A stretch of DNA of 64,000 nt from Bifidobacterium bohemicum DSM 22767. Lineage in GTDB: Bacteria; Actinomycetota; Actinomycetes; Actinomycetales; Bifidobacteriaceae. Numbering within the stretch: position 1 is the first letter of the stretch; each line of letters begins with the position of its first letter. Below the pieces are notes generated by a model. The model searched no databases and was not told where the DNA came from. It saw only the letters and a list, made by a program, of their open reading frames with translations. The position numbers and the translations under genes were made by a program. Location of the stretch: positions 124,001 to 188,000 of the forward strand of contig NZ_JGYP01000001.1 of NCBI RefSeq assembly GCF_000741525.1. Direction: 5' to 3'. Below, in pieces: positions 38,197 through 47,768 of this stretch.

Positions 38197-40806
38197 TCAG
38201 GCCCGCAGTTGTGCCCCGAGAGGCGCGGCCTTTTCGACTATGGCGGCACGAAGAGCCTCGGTGTCGGCGGCCTGCAAGGTCCTGTCCGGTGAACGGAACA
38301 CCACAGCATAGGCCAGTGACTTCTCGTCGCTTTCCATTTGATCGCCGGTGTATACGTCGAACAGTTCGATGGATTCCAGATCATCGCCTGCAGCCTCAAC
38401 AATCGCCTGCTTGAGCTGCTCCGCGCTGATGGTCTTGGGCACCGAGAACGCCAGATCCTGCTTGACCGGCGGGAAGGTCGAAATCGGCTTGGCCTGCACG
38501 GGCTTTCCGTTCAGCGTCGAGAACAAGGCGGTAAGGTCGAGTTCGAAAGCCGCGGAATGCTCCGGGAAACCGAGAGCCTCATTGACATGCGGGTGCAACT
38601 CACCCACCATTCCAACGAACACATCGCCCACCATCACCTTGGCCGCACGCCCTGGGTGCCATTGTGCCGGCACATCCCGGGACCGAGGCTGGTCAAGCTG
38701 AACCTTGGCACCAAGCCTGTCGGCCACACGGCGCATGGCTTCGACGGCATCGGTCCAATCAACGGCACGACGCTCGCCAAGCCAACCGGTTTCGACCGCC
38801 TTGCCGGTCAGGATCGCAGCCACATGCAATGGCTGTTCCGGCAGACCGGCGTCAAGCGCCTCGAGTTGGTCATCGGTGGGCTTGACGCCGCCGGGCAACG
38901 CCGGAATGGCGGGCGCGTTCGGATCCCACAGATAGACATGGCCGAGTTCATACAGGCTCACGTCTTCGATGCCGCGGCGGATGTTGCGCTGCACGGTCTG
39001 CGCCAGAGTGGGCAGAATGGTGCGACGCAAGTAGGGGCGGTCACCCGCAAGCGGGTTCGCGACCTCGACGCTGACTGGTTCGATGTCGTCTTCATCGTAG
39101 CCGAACGCCTTAAAGTCCGCCGACCCCACGAACGGGTAGCTCAGGGTCTCCACCAGGCCGTATTCGGCAAGCTCGTCCGCCACCTGGCGCTGGCGCAACT
39201 GGTTGGGCGTCAATCCTATGGAGCTCTCGACCGGAGCCGGAGGCATGGTGACGGGAATCTCGTCATAGCCAACCAGACGCGCGACCTCCTCAACCAAATC
39301 GCACGGATCGTTCAGATCCGGCCTCCACGATGGAGGCAATACGAGAATGCGTCCCGGTTCCGCACCCTCGGAGACGGCGCACCCGATGTCTTCGAGAATC
39401 TGTCGAATACGCTCGTCGGAGGTATCAAGACCCGTCAACCGTTTGGTTTCGGTGAGCCTGAAGTCAATCCGCGTACGGGCTTGGGTACGGTCCACGTCCA
39501 CCGGGGTGTCGCTGGGGGTTCCGCCGCCGCACGAAGCGAGCAGATCGGCCGCCATCTGAGCCGCCGCCGGCTGCAACTGATCGTCCACACCGCGCTCAAA
39601 CCGCTTCGACGCCTCCGAAGGGGTCTTGTGACGGCGTGCCGAACGGGCGATCGTCACTTGGTCAAAGTGGGCGGCCTCAACGAACACGTTCCTGGTTTCG
39701 GCCGTCACCTCGCCATACAGTCCTCCCATCACCCCGGCCAGACCCAGGATGCGGCTGGCGCGCACGCCATTGGGCGAATCAGTGATCAGCAGGTCTTCGG
39801 GCGAAAGCTCGTGGTCCTTGCCGTCGAGGGTGGTCAGATGTTCGCCCGCGTTGGCGCGGCGGACCACAATGGGACCTTCGATCTTGTCCAGATCGTAGGC
39901 GTGCATGGGCTGGCCCAAATCGAGCATCACGTAGTTGGTGATGTCAACGGCCAGCGAAATCGAACGCATCCCGGCACGGATCAGCCGGCGACGCATCCAG
40001 CCCGGCGTGGGCGCATCGGGGTTGAATCCACGTACGATCCGCGCATAATAGCGGTCGCAGCCAGGCACGCCGTGGATCGGATTGCCGTCATCAATCTCAA
40101 CGGCGACATCACCGCCGTTGTCGCCTTCCACAACAGGTTTAGGAGCCTTGGCGTTCAAGGCGACCACCGGATCGGTGTAGGCTGCGCCGGTGGAATGATG
40201 GTATTCGCGCGCGACCCCCCGGTACGAAAGCGTGTAGCCACGGTCAGGGGTGATGTTGATCTCCAGAACGGGCTGATCGAGGTGCAGCAGGTGCATCGCG
40301 TCGTCACCTGGCTTGAGCGCTTCGGCCTCTTCCTTGCTGAGATCGTAATGGTTCAGCAGAATGATGCCGTTGTGGTCGTTGCCAAGCCCCAGCTCGCGTT
40401 CGGAGGCGCACATGCCGTTCGAGATGTGCCCGTAGGTCTTTCGTGGCTCGATCTTGAAGTCGCCGGGAAGCACGGCACCGGGCAGCGTGACGACGACCTT
40501 CTCGCCGGCGGCCATGTTCGGCGCTCCACATACGATGCCGCGCGGCACTTTATCACCGTTCTCGTCGGTCTCGTTGTATTCGTCACCGACATCCACGTGG
40601 CACCAGTTGATGGTCTTGCCGTTCTTCTGCGGCTCGGGCGTGCAGTCGACCACGTAGCCCACCACGATGGGCCCGGTGACCTGGGAGGCGTGAATCTCCT
40701 CCTCCTCAAGGCCGACACGCACCAAATCCTTGGCGAGCTGTTCGTATGTAAGGTCGGCGGGAACTTCGACATGCTCCTTGAGCCAGTCAATATCAATCAT
40801 CGGCAT
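38197..40806 (-). CDS. pheT: Phenylalanyl-tRNA synthetase beta subunit
   Basis: PheT with PheS forms the (alpha-beta)2 enzyme that charges tRNA-Phe. The 869-residue chain shows the expected order: B1/EMAP-like tRNA-binding domain (VVGYVVDCTPEPQKNGKTINWCHVDVG), B3/B4 editing domain (NVFVEAAHFDQVTIARSARRHKTPSEASKRFERGVD), B5 domain (KRLTGLDTSDERIRQILEDIGC), and C-terminal FDX-ACB domain (STFPPVKQDLAFSVPKTISAEQL). It is about 70 residues longer than E. coli PheT, spread through loops. It overlaps nothing and lies seven bases after pheS. Confidence 0.96.
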   Translation of the reverse strand: MPMIDIDWLKEHVEVPADLTYEQLAKDLVRVGLEEEEIHASQVTGPIVVGYVVDCTPEPQKNGKTINWCHVDVGDEYNETDENGDKVPRGIVCGAPNMAAGEKVVVTLPGAVLPGDFKIEPRKTYGHISNGMCASERELGLGNDHNGIILLNHYDLSKEEAEALKPGDDAMHLLHLDQPVLEINITPDRGYTLSYRGVAREYHHSTGAAYTDPVVALNAKAPKPVVEGDNGGDVAVEIDDGNPIHGVPGCDRYYARIVRGFNPDAPTPGWMRRRLIRAGMRSISLAVDITNYVMLDLGQPMHAYDLDKIEGPIVVRRANAGEHLTTLDGKDHELSPEDLLITDSPNGVRASRILGLAGVMGGLYGEVTAETRNVFVEAAHFDQVTIARSARRHKTPSEASKRFERGVDDQLQPAAAQMAADLLASCGGGTPSDTPVDVDRTQARTRIDFRLTETKRLTGLDTSDERIRQILEDIGCAVSEGAEPGRILVLPPSWRPDLNDPCDLVEEVARLVGYDEIPVTMPPAPVESSIGLTPNQLRQRQVADELAEYGLVETLSYPFVGSADFKAFGYDEDDIEPVSVEVANPLAGDRPYLRRTILPTLAQTVQRNIRRGIEDVSLYELGHVYLWDPNAPAIPALPGGVKPTDDQLEALDAGLPEQPLHVAAILTGKAVETGWLGERRAVDWTDAVEAMRRVADRLGAKVQLDQPRSRDVPAQWHPGRAAKVMVGDVFVGMVGELHPHVNEALGFPEHSAAFELDLTALFSTLNGKPVQAKPISTFPPVKQDLAFSVPKTISAEQLKQAIVEAAGDDLESIELFDVYTGDQMESDEKSLAYAVVFRSPDRTLQAADTEALRAAIVEKAAPLGAQLRA

Positions 40807-40813
40807 TGGAAAT

Positions 40814-41881
40814 TCACTCCCCCATCACAAACTGCTTGCTGAAACGCACGTCGCCCTCAACAAGGTCGTGCATGTCATTGATATCATGGCGCAGCAGCAA
40901 CGTGCGCTCCATGCCGACACCGAACGCGAATCCGGTGTAGACATCCGGGTCGATGCCTGCGGACCTCAGAACGTTCGGGTTCACCATGCCGCAACCGCCC
41001 CATTCGATCCAGCCAGGTCCCCCCTTCTTGTCTGGGAACCATAGGTCAAGCTCCGCACTCGGCTCAGTGAAGGGGAAGTAGCTGGGACGCAGGCGGCTCT
41101 TGGCCTCCGGCCCGAACATGGTGACCGCCAGCTTGTCGAGCACACCCTTGAGGTCGCCCATCGTGAGGTTCTTGTCGACCGCAAGCGCCTCGCACTGATG
41201 AAACACAGGTGTATGCGTCGCATCGAGCTCATCCGTGCGGAACACACGGCCCGGGGATGCTATGTACAGCGGCACGCCACGAGCAATCAGGCCACGTACC
41301 TGATCTGAGGAGGTCTGCGTGCGCAGGACCATGTTGGAACCGACAAAGCCCGCCGCGTCCCTGGCCTGGTTGCCTTTGACGTAGAACGTGTCCTGCATCT
41401 GGCGCGCGGGATGGTCGGGGCCGAAGTTCAGTGCGTCGAAGTCGTACCATTCGGTTTCCACCTCGGGGCCTTCGGAAATCTGCCAACCCATCGAGATGAA
41501 AAGATCCTCGACGTCCTCCATGAGCTTGGGCAGCGGATGACGGCTACCGATCGGCTTGCGGTTGACCGGCAACGTCATGTCCACCGTCTCGCTGCCGAGC
41601 TTTCGCGCCTCATCCTCGGCCTTGACCTCCGACTCCTTGAGCCCATAGGCGCGTCCGAAGTCCGCACGAAGCTTGCCCATGAGCTGACCGGCCGTCTTCT
41701 TCTCGTCCTTGCCGAGACCACCAATGGCCCGGCTCGCTTGCGTCATCACCGAATCAGCGCCGGCATATTGCGCTTTGATCGCCTTGAGACCCTCCATCGT
41801 GGAGGCATCCTTGATCTTCGCGATGCCCTCAATGACCGCGTCGGTCACCTTTTCGGCGTCGAATGTCGAACTCCCTGCCAC
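40814..41881 (-). CDS. pheS: Phenylalanyl-tRNA synthetase alpha subunit
   Basis: PheS carries the class II aminoacylation site. The 355-residue protein has an N-terminal coiled-coil arm, RHPLPKLMEDVEDLFISMGWQISEGPEVETEWYDFDALNFGPDHPARQMQDTF, motif 2 GRVFRTDELDATHTPVFHQCEALAVD, and motif 3 GFAFGVGMERTLLLRHDINDM. The pocket residues PSYFPFTEPSAE are present. The start is GTG with AAAGG upstream. In front lies a SpoU methyltransferase gene on the same strand, an order common in Gram-positive bacteria. Confidence 0.96.
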   Translation of the reverse strand: MAGSSTFDAEKVTDAVIEGIAKIKDASTMEGLKAIKAQYAGADSVMTQASRAIGGLGKDEKKTAGQLMGKLRADFGRAYGLKESEVKAEDEARKLGSETVDMTLPVNRKPIGSRHPLPKLMEDVEDLFISMGWQISEGPEVETEWYDFDALNFGPDHPARQMQDTFYVKGNQARDAAGFVGSNMVLRTQTSSDQVRGLIARGVPLYIASPGRVFRTDELDATHTPVFHQCEALAVDKNLTMGDLKGVLDKLAVTMFGPEAKSRLRPSYFPFTEPSAELDLWFPDKKGGPGWIEWGGCGMVNPNVLRSAGIDPDVYTGFAFGVGMERTLLLRHDINDMHDLVEGDVRFSKQFVMGE

Positions 41882-41946
41882 CAGTAGCCTTTCCCTTCAC
41901 TTCAGCACGAATCGCGCCATGCGCAAATTGCACCAATATCAAGCCT

Positions 41947-43026
41947 TCACAGCCTCCCCATTGTTTCAATATGACTCGACATAGCGAGCGAGAAAAGCAT
42001 GACCGCCGCACTCGTGGCGAGGTTCAACGACTCCGCCTTGCCGTAAAGCGGAATCGAAACGATGCGATCGACTCGCCCGAGCACTTCTGCGGGCAGGCCA
42101 CGCGCCTCGTTGCCGAACAGGACGGTACGGGGTGACCTTCCATCGTTACGCACCTCGTCGCCAGCGGTCTGCCGATCAGAAGGCATGCGGTAAGCGTGCA
42201 AATCTCCACCGATGACTTCGACAAGAGACTCGGGCCTGACCTCCGGCGTGCCATAGACATCAGCCGCCATCACCTCACGACCGTCCGACCGCGCCCAATC
42301 AAAGAATTCGTCCGTTGTCATCGTCACAACGGGAATGTGGAACAGGGAGCCCGCGGTCGAGCGGATGACCTTGGGATTGAACCGGTCCACGCAGTCGTCG
42401 ACGAAGATAACCGCAGCGCACCCGGCCGCATCCGCGGACCGAATCACCGTACCCGCATTGCCCGGGTCCCGCACCTGCCAGAACGCGGCGACCGTGGTCG
42501 ACTCAGTGTTCGAATTCGTGTGCGCATCGGCCTTCAAGACGACCTCTGACAAGTCGCCCGGAGCCATCCGTCGCCCTCTGGCGGGAACGGCATTTGCCAT
42601 CGATGTCGGATTTTCGGCGCCATCGGTCTTACGGTCTGGCGACAAAGACGTAGAATTGGCGAATGCGGCAGAACGTTCTTGCATCACGCTTTCGAAGGTT
42701 TCCGTCTGAGCCACGGCGACGATGCCCTGTGAATCATCGCTCATTTTATGCATTACACTAGCGGTGACATGATGTATATACAATCCTCGCCGGTCAGCCT
42801 CGTCCACGATGTCGGCTACGACCTTGGAAAACAGCCCCTGCGGCCCGTCCCCCATCTGTACATACACATCCACGAGCGCTGTGGGCACCCAGCGCACAGC
42901 CTCGCGGACGGACTGAGGTCCCTCGACAAGGAACCTCCCCGCTTTCTTCCGTCCGTGCGACTTGGCTAGATCGGCCACGCGCCGCACGCGCTCGGACTTC
43001 ACGTTCTCGATGACATCAGGGTTCAT
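41947..43026 (-). CDS. SpoU/TrmH-family RNA 2'-O-methyltransferase with a central insertion
   Basis: The 359-residue protein has the N-terminal substrate-binding domain (KKAGRFLVEGPQSVREAV), then the SPOUT knot: LFGNEARGLP (motif 2) and SIPLYGKAESLNLATSAAVMLF (motif 3). The family uses SAM to methylate ribose in rRNA or tRNA; the target base is unknown. A polar, variable stretch of about 60-70 residues in the middle lengthens it beyond the usual 250-270. The start MNPDVIEN is chosen because GGGAG lies seven bases upstream; longer starts are possible. It lies next to pheST, as in many firmicutes and actinobacteria. Confidence 0.9.
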   Translation of the reverse strand: MNPDVIENVKSERVRRVADLAKSHGRKKAGRFLVEGPQSVREAVRWVPTALVDVYVQMGDGPQGLFSKVVADIVDEADRRGLYIHHVTASVMHKMSDDSQGIVAVAQTETFESVMQERSAAFANSTSLSPDRKTDGAENPTSMANAVPARGRRMAPGDLSEVVLKADAHTNSNTESTTVAAFWQVRDPGNAGTVIRSADAAGCAAVIFVDDCVDRFNPKVIRSTAGSLFHIPVVTMTTDEFFDWARSDGREVMAADVYGTPEVRPESLVEVIGGDLHAYRMPSDRQTAGDEVRNDGRSPRTVLFGNEARGLPAEVLGRVDRIVSIPLYGKAESLNLATSAAVMLFSLAMSSHIETMGRL

Positions 43027-43820
43027 AGGCATGCTCCCAACTTTACGCGACGCATGCACCAAGCCAGGTTCCCTCTTTTTTCAGTCATCTATATGGCAGG
43101 CTCAGGGCGCTTTGAAAGCATTTCACAAACCGTCAGCGAACAACTCCGGATCGATGGCAACGGCCGTCATCCGTCGTCGCTCCTGACCGTTCCAGTACTC
43201 AGCCTTGCCGGAATTACAATTGTCGCACAAGCGCGCCGCCACTTCCTGCACCTTGAGCTGCCTCGATTCCCACGATAATGCAGCACATACTGACATTCTC
43301 ATCTTCAAAATCGTTCAATCAACCGAATGGTGTCATTCAATCACCATCCGTTTGGGAACGCAGTCTCTTTGCAAGGAATTCGGCGGTATTCGTCGTCGAT
43401 GACAAGGGACTGCGCGAAGTCGCCGGAGATGTGAGCCAACAGAATTCGACAAGCAGACCGCACCCCGATTCAAAATCGCGGCAGGCGCATGCCGGTTTGC
43501 CTCGCGAACACCCAGGCGAGTCTCATATACGCCAATGCAGAGCAGGGCATACACCTGAGCGCCCGGATATTCGGGGAAAGCAACGCGGGAAGTGCGCAAA
43601 AGGAACCGAGCCGACAAGTTCGTGCGTGAGCGCCTGAATTTAAGCACCAAGGCTCGCCGTTCCAGAGGGCGTCCGCCTTACCTCCGGCATCTGCCACCAT
43701 AGCAACGGCCAGAGTCTACGCATGGCCCAAAATCAACCAGCTTGAGCGTAATCGCAGCCCAAAGTCTTCGTCTCGCGCCTTTAAATCTATCCGCCATCAA
43801 CGAGATTTGCGTTCGACGGT
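43027..43820. other. Gene-poor region of about 790 bases, possibly decayed coding DNA
   Basis: Several short frames overlap here on both strands and none has a good ribosome binding site, length or recognisable family. On the minus strand, frames such as 43308-43123 (61 codons, with a Cys pair in LCDNCNSG) and a piece near 43440-43340 (reading …HISGDFAQSLVIDDEYRR…) look more protein-like than random. They may be fragments of a broken gene. No tRNA, terminator or repeat was recognised. Confidence 0.3.
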
Positions 43821-46556
43821 TTACCCGCCGAAGAAGACGAAGGCACCGGCTAGGGCGGCCGAAGTCAGGGCGATTACGGGGATGACGAGGCACACCGCCA
43901 CGAAGACCCAGTCCCGGGGATTCACCACGCTGATGCGGGCATGAGTGCGCGGGACGTCGGCGCCGAAGCCGCGGGCCTCCATGGCGGTGGCGAGCATGGT
44001 GGAACGGCGGATCGACAAAACCAGCAGCGCGAAGGTTTGCGGGAAGAACGCCTTGACCTTGTTCTCGTCGCCGAGACCCCGCGAACGGCGTGAGGCCGTC
44101 AGGGCAACCCAGTCATCACGCAGCACCGAGAAGAGACGCATGCCCGCGAGCCCGCCGTAGACAAAGCGGTCGGGCAAGTGCAGGATCTGGCTGAGCGCAT
44201 CGGCCAGATCGGTCGTCTCGATGCCAAGCACCGCGATGATCGCAGGAATGCCGATGGCCAGTATTCTGATGCCGGTCGCCAGCGCAAGGAACGCGGAACG
44301 GCTGGTGACATGAATCATGCCCCATTGCCACCACAACGCCCCGCCCGACTTGCCGTAGAGCAGTACGGCCAATGCGGAACCGGGCGCCCCCACCCATACG
44401 GGCCATGACGATTTGATGACTTGCAGCGGCGAAAAGCCGATGCAGAGCAACAGCGCAAACTCAATGGCCAGCGCAACGCTTGCGGAAACCCAATCCAGGC
44501 TGAGAATCATGGGGAAAGCAATCAAAAATCCGCCGAAAAGGCGGAACACCGGATTCAGGGACGACAAAAACGGCGAGCGACTCGTGGCTCGAACCGCCTC
44601 ACCGCGGTGTTCAACCGGACTGACCGGGATATGGGTTCCGGCCTTGATGGCTCCCGTCGACTCCGAGGTATCCGTAGGACCACACGATTGGCCGTTCATC
44701 GTGGACGTTCCGCTTGATGCGGATGTTTGGTTGGGCGACGTTCCGTCTAGCGTTGACGTACCGTCTGACGCAGGACGGTCCTTCTGCAGGCCGTCGCCAG
44801 ACGCACCGATGGCCTCAAGCTCGACGACGCGGGCGCCGAGCGCGGTGACGAGTTCACGGTCGTGAGTAACGACGATGACGCTCACCCCGTCACCGCGCAA
44901 CGAATGAATCAGTCGCACGATCTCGGCCCAGGTCCGACGATCCTGTCCGAACGTCGGCTCATCCAGGATGATGACGCGCGGCGAGGAGGCCAGGGCCGCG
45001 GCCACGGTCAGTCTGCGTTTCTCCCCGCCGGACAGCGTATACGGGTTGGCCGAGGCATATTGGGACAGACTGAACCGTTGAAGCAGCTCACGGGCACGTC
45101 GCTCGGCCTGCTCCTTAGACGTGCCTATACGCGTCAATCCGAGCATCACCTCGTCGAGCACGGTGCCACGGGCGAACTGATGCTCTGGATTTTGGAACAC
45201 ATATGAGATGCGCGCGGCCAGTTCCATGGAACGCCAACGCATCGGATCGTCACCCTTGGCCCCTTCGGCCAGCACTGAGGCAGCGACCACACCGCCCGAC
45301 ACTGGTTCCAACAACCCTGCCAGAGTGAGCGAAAGCGTTGATTTGCCCGCTCCGTTCGCCCCCACCAACGCCGTGATTTGGCCGGCGTTGAAGCTTAGGT
45401 TGATATGCTCGGCGATGGCCTTGCCGTCCCTGCCTATCGACAGATCGTTGGCGGAAAGCAATGGTTGGTCCGAACCAACTGCCGGATCGGTGGTCGGCTC
45501 GTTTGCGGTATGGATACGGGTGATCACATCCTGTTTTCTCTGATATTGGCCTGGCACCCAGATGCCCAAACCCGCAAAATCAAGGTTCGGGTCAGCGAAA
45601 ATCTCTTCTGGCGAACCGTCCGCCACAATAACGGTGCGACGGAAGCCGCTGTGGTCAATTTCAGCCGCGTCACCGCTCTGCGTCACGCGCACACGCCGTT
45701 GCTCGTCGGACTCGAGTCCCAATACGACCACCCGGTCAATCAGGTCGATCCACGGCCCGGCACGGTGCTCGACCAACAGCATGGTCGATCCGCTCGCATG
45801 AAGCACGTCGCCCACGGCGCCGACAATCTGCTCCACACCTTCCGGGTCCAGATTTGCGGTCGGTTCATCCAGTAACAGAGCACCCGGTCGCATGGCCAAG
45901 GCTCCGGCCAGGGCGAGCCGCTGCATCTGCCCGCCACTCAAATGCATGGTGGAACGGTGCAGTTGTAGGCCATCCAGACCGACGGCATGAAGACTCTCGT
46001 GAACCCTAGGCCAGATGTCTTCACGGGGCAGACCCATGTTTTCCGGCCCAAAAGCCACGTTATCGCCCAAACGCTCGAAAATCGCCTGCGCATCAGGGTC
46101 CTGCAGCACCAAACCCACGCGACCGCGCGCCAGACTGGCCGGCACGCCGTCAATCAGCACGGAACCTTCGGTCAGGCCGCCTTCCGCGTCCTCCATCAGC
46201 ACGGCAGCACCGGCTGCCGGTTCATTCACAGACCGTCCGGCCTCGTCAGCGCCGTCCATGCCGGCACCCTCGGCACCCAGCAAGCCGGCCGCACCCTCGA
46301 GTATGGTCGACTTGCCGATGCCGGAGGCTCCGAGCAACAGCACCCGCTGGCCGGCCTCGATCGTCAGATTCAGCCCCCGCACCGCAAAATGGCGACGCGA
46401 CGCATGCCGATACCCCCAATTGTCGAACCGTATTACGGCGGGAGAAGGGGCGGAAACACTAGGGGGCGTTGGCGTTCCGGCCTTCGCTTCGATCTGGCCC
46501 CCTTGTGAAACCTGCGCGGTCTTCGGATGAAATGCCGGGAACTGTTCAGTACGCAT
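43821..46556 (-). CDS. Fused ECF transporter protein: two ATPase domains plus EcfT (YkoD-YkoC fusion)
   Basis: This 911-residue protein joins three normally separate parts of an energy-coupling factor transporter. The first ABC domain has Walker A GASGIGKST (76-84) and LSGGQMQRLALAGAL with LLLDEPTANLD. The second has VGANGAGKST (about 395), LSGGEKRRLTVAAAL and IILDEPTFGQD. From about 660 come five or six membrane helices of EcfT/CbiQ type, with the coupling motifs SRRSRGLGDE and AMEARGFGAD. It drives uptake by the S component encoded just upstream, which is of YkoE type, so the substrate is probably thiamine or hydroxymethylpyrimidine. A low-complexity Ser/Thr linker (about 600-650) joins ATPase and membrane parts. 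RBS GAGGAC precedes the ATG. Confidence 0.9.
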   Translation of the reverse strand: MRTEQFPAFHPKTAQVSQGGQIEAKAGTPTPPSVSAPSPAVIRFDNWGYRHASRRHFAVRGLNLTIEAGQRVLLLGASGIGKSTILEGAAGLLGAEGAGMDGADEAGRSVNEPAAGAAVLMEDAEGGLTEGSVLIDGVPASLARGRVGLVLQDPDAQAIFERLGDNVAFGPENMGLPREDIWPRVHESLHAVGLDGLQLHRSTMHLSGGQMQRLALAGALAMRPGALLLDEPTANLDPEGVEQIVGAVGDVLHASGSTMLLVEHRAGPWIDLIDRVVVLGLESDEQRRVRVTQSGDAAEIDHSGFRRTVIVADGSPEEIFADPNLDFAGLGIWVPGQYQRKQDVITRIHTANEPTTDPAVGSDQPLLSANDLSIGRDGKAIAEHINLSFNAGQITALVGANGAGKSTLSLTLAGLLEPVSGGVVAASVLAEGAKGDDPMRWRSMELAARISYVFQNPEHQFARGTVLDEVMLGLTRIGTSKEQAERRARELLQRFSLSQYASANPYTLSGGEKRRLTVAAALASSPRVIILDEPTFGQDRRTWAEIVRLIHSLRGDGVSVIVVTHDRELVTALGARVVELEAIGASGDGLQKDRPASDGTSTLDGTSPNQTSASSGTSTMNGQSCGPTDTSESTGAIKAGTHIPVSPVEHRGEAVRATSRSPFLSSLNPVFRLFGGFLIAFPMILSLDWVSASVALAIEFALLLCIGFSPLQVIKSSWPVWVGAPGSALAVLLYGKSGGALWWQWGMIHVTSRSAFLALATGIRILAIGIPAIIAVLGIETTDLADALSQILHLPDRFVYGGLAGMRLFSVLRDDWVALTASRRSRGLGDENKVKAFFPQTFALLVLSIRRSTMLATAMEARGFGADVPRTHARISVVNPRDWVFVAVCLVIPVIALTSAALAGAFVFFGG

Positions 46557-46606
46557 GCGTCCTCTTCAGTGAATTCGTTCGGTTACCTTGCAATGCACCA
46601 AATCGG

Positions 46607-47242
46607 TCACGAATCGAAACCGGATGAGCGACGGATGGCCCGACCCGACGCGAATTTGTCGATTGCGCCGGTCTTGGCGATGGCCACATATAGATACCAC
46701 ATGAGCACGCCGGAGATGGCACCACCCGAAACCAGTGTGGTCACGAGGTACCACACGCCATACACACCCATGAAATTAAAGCCTTGCAGATGGGTCAGGA
46801 AGGTGAAAGTCCAGCAGCCGATGCCCGACACGACGCCCGACAATGCTGCGGTCCCAAGGTTCCAGATCTTATAGACCACGACGACGAAGACGATCTCGGC
46901 ACATGCACCTTGCACAAAGGATTGGAGGAACGTCTCCAGCCCTCCCCATTGATTGCCGAACAAAGACTCCAGGACGCCCGCGATGACTTCGGCGTAGATC
47001 GCGGCCCCCGGCTTACGGACGATAAGGGCCGCCAAAGGCCCGGCGAACAGCCACAGTCCGTTGATGAACCCGGCGAGCCCCGGCACCAAAGCGTCGAGAG
47101 GCGTGAAAACAGGCGAGTACAGAAGACCCACGACCCAATAGATGATCGAACTGGCCACACCGATCGCCGAGGCCACGGCGATGTCAACGACCCTCCACCT
47201 GAGGTTCGGGCCGGCAATCACTTCATGTTCAGATTGTGACAT
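46607..47242 (-). CDS. ECF transporter substrate-binding (S) component, YkoE-type
   Basis: The 211-residue protein has about six hydrophobic segments and begins NLRWRVVDIAVASAIGVASSII, typical of the YkoE family of S components for thiamine or its pyrimidine precursor. It binds substrate in the membrane and docks on the fused ATPase-EcfT protein encoded 50 bases downstream. The ATG has GAAAGG upstream. A TPP riboswitch lies about 60 bases before the start, which supports a thiamine-related substrate. Confidence 0.88.
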   Translation of the reverse strand: MSQSEHEVIAGPNLRWRVVDIAVASAIGVASSIIYWVVGLLYSPVFTPLDALVPGLAGFINGLWLFAGPLAALIVRKPGAAIYAEVIAGVLESLFGNQWGGLETFLQSFVQGACAEIVFVVVVYKIWNLGTAALSGVVSGIGCWTFTFLTHLQGFNFMGVYGVWYLVTTLVSGGAISGVLMWYLYVAIAKTGAIDKFASGRAIRRSSGFDS

Positions 47243-47304
47243 AATTGTGCCTTTCGCTTATACGCGCCGCGTTTCGGCGTGCATGAAGGCACGGGAAAAT
47301 AGAC

Positions 47305-47402
47305 ATCCGTGCGCCAGCATTATCTGGAATCACGTTCATCCGGTCGAGGGACAACCCTCATCTCAGCCATATCGGTAACCGTCACCGACGCAGCCCCCGT
47401 GT
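47305..47402 (-). promoter_or_regulatory. TPP (thiamine pyrophosphate) riboswitch
   Basis: On the minus strand the leader contains GGCTGAGATGAGGG (the pyrimidine-sensing CTGAGA bulge), then CCCTCGACCGGATGAACG and the second conserved element TGATTCCAGATAATGCTGGCG, close to the usual CTGATCTGGATAATGCCAGCG. The order and spacing fit the THI element. The ECF transporter genes start about 60 bases further on, so thiamine pyrophosphate is expected to switch them off, probably by hiding the ribosome binding site, as no clear terminator is seen. Confidence 0.92.
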
Positions 47403-47768
47403 CAGCTCGATATCCTAGAGCATGCCCTCGTCAATGCATGATGGGACGGCATGGCCGAGGCAAAAGACGTGTTGTTCGAGGCACTCCGGGTCGCTCGACC
47501 GGTCTTACTCCCGAACAACACCTATTTTGCCCCAGCCGCTGACGAAAAACGAGATCCAACCACGGTCATGGAGGTGGCTTGTTATCATAAACGCGATATG
47601 CAATTAATGCCATGTCCACTCGCGCTTAACAGTTACATCCCCTTACACAGGGGTGTGCGACGGACAGACCCATGTTCTGCATAGGCTTGGCCGAACCGCC
47701 TTGAGCGTCGAAAACAATGGGCCTTTCGACCTCACCCACAACCAAGGTTGAAACTCAATCCACAGTAG
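47403..47768. other. Intergenic region before the riboswitch
   Basis: About 365 bases hold no convincing gene. The promoter of the thiamine transporter must lie near 47410-47500 on the minus strand, and the end of the dipeptidase transcript near 47768. A plus-strand frame of 77 codons (47451-47684) has no family resemblance or strong ribosome binding site and is treated as chance. Confidence 0.35.

Noticed and set aside
38338-40842. An open frame of 834 codons on the plus strand, antisense to pheT
   Set aside because: It mirrors pheT over its whole length and follows from the codon bias of a GC-rich gene. Its translation resembles no family, while pheT is unmistakable.
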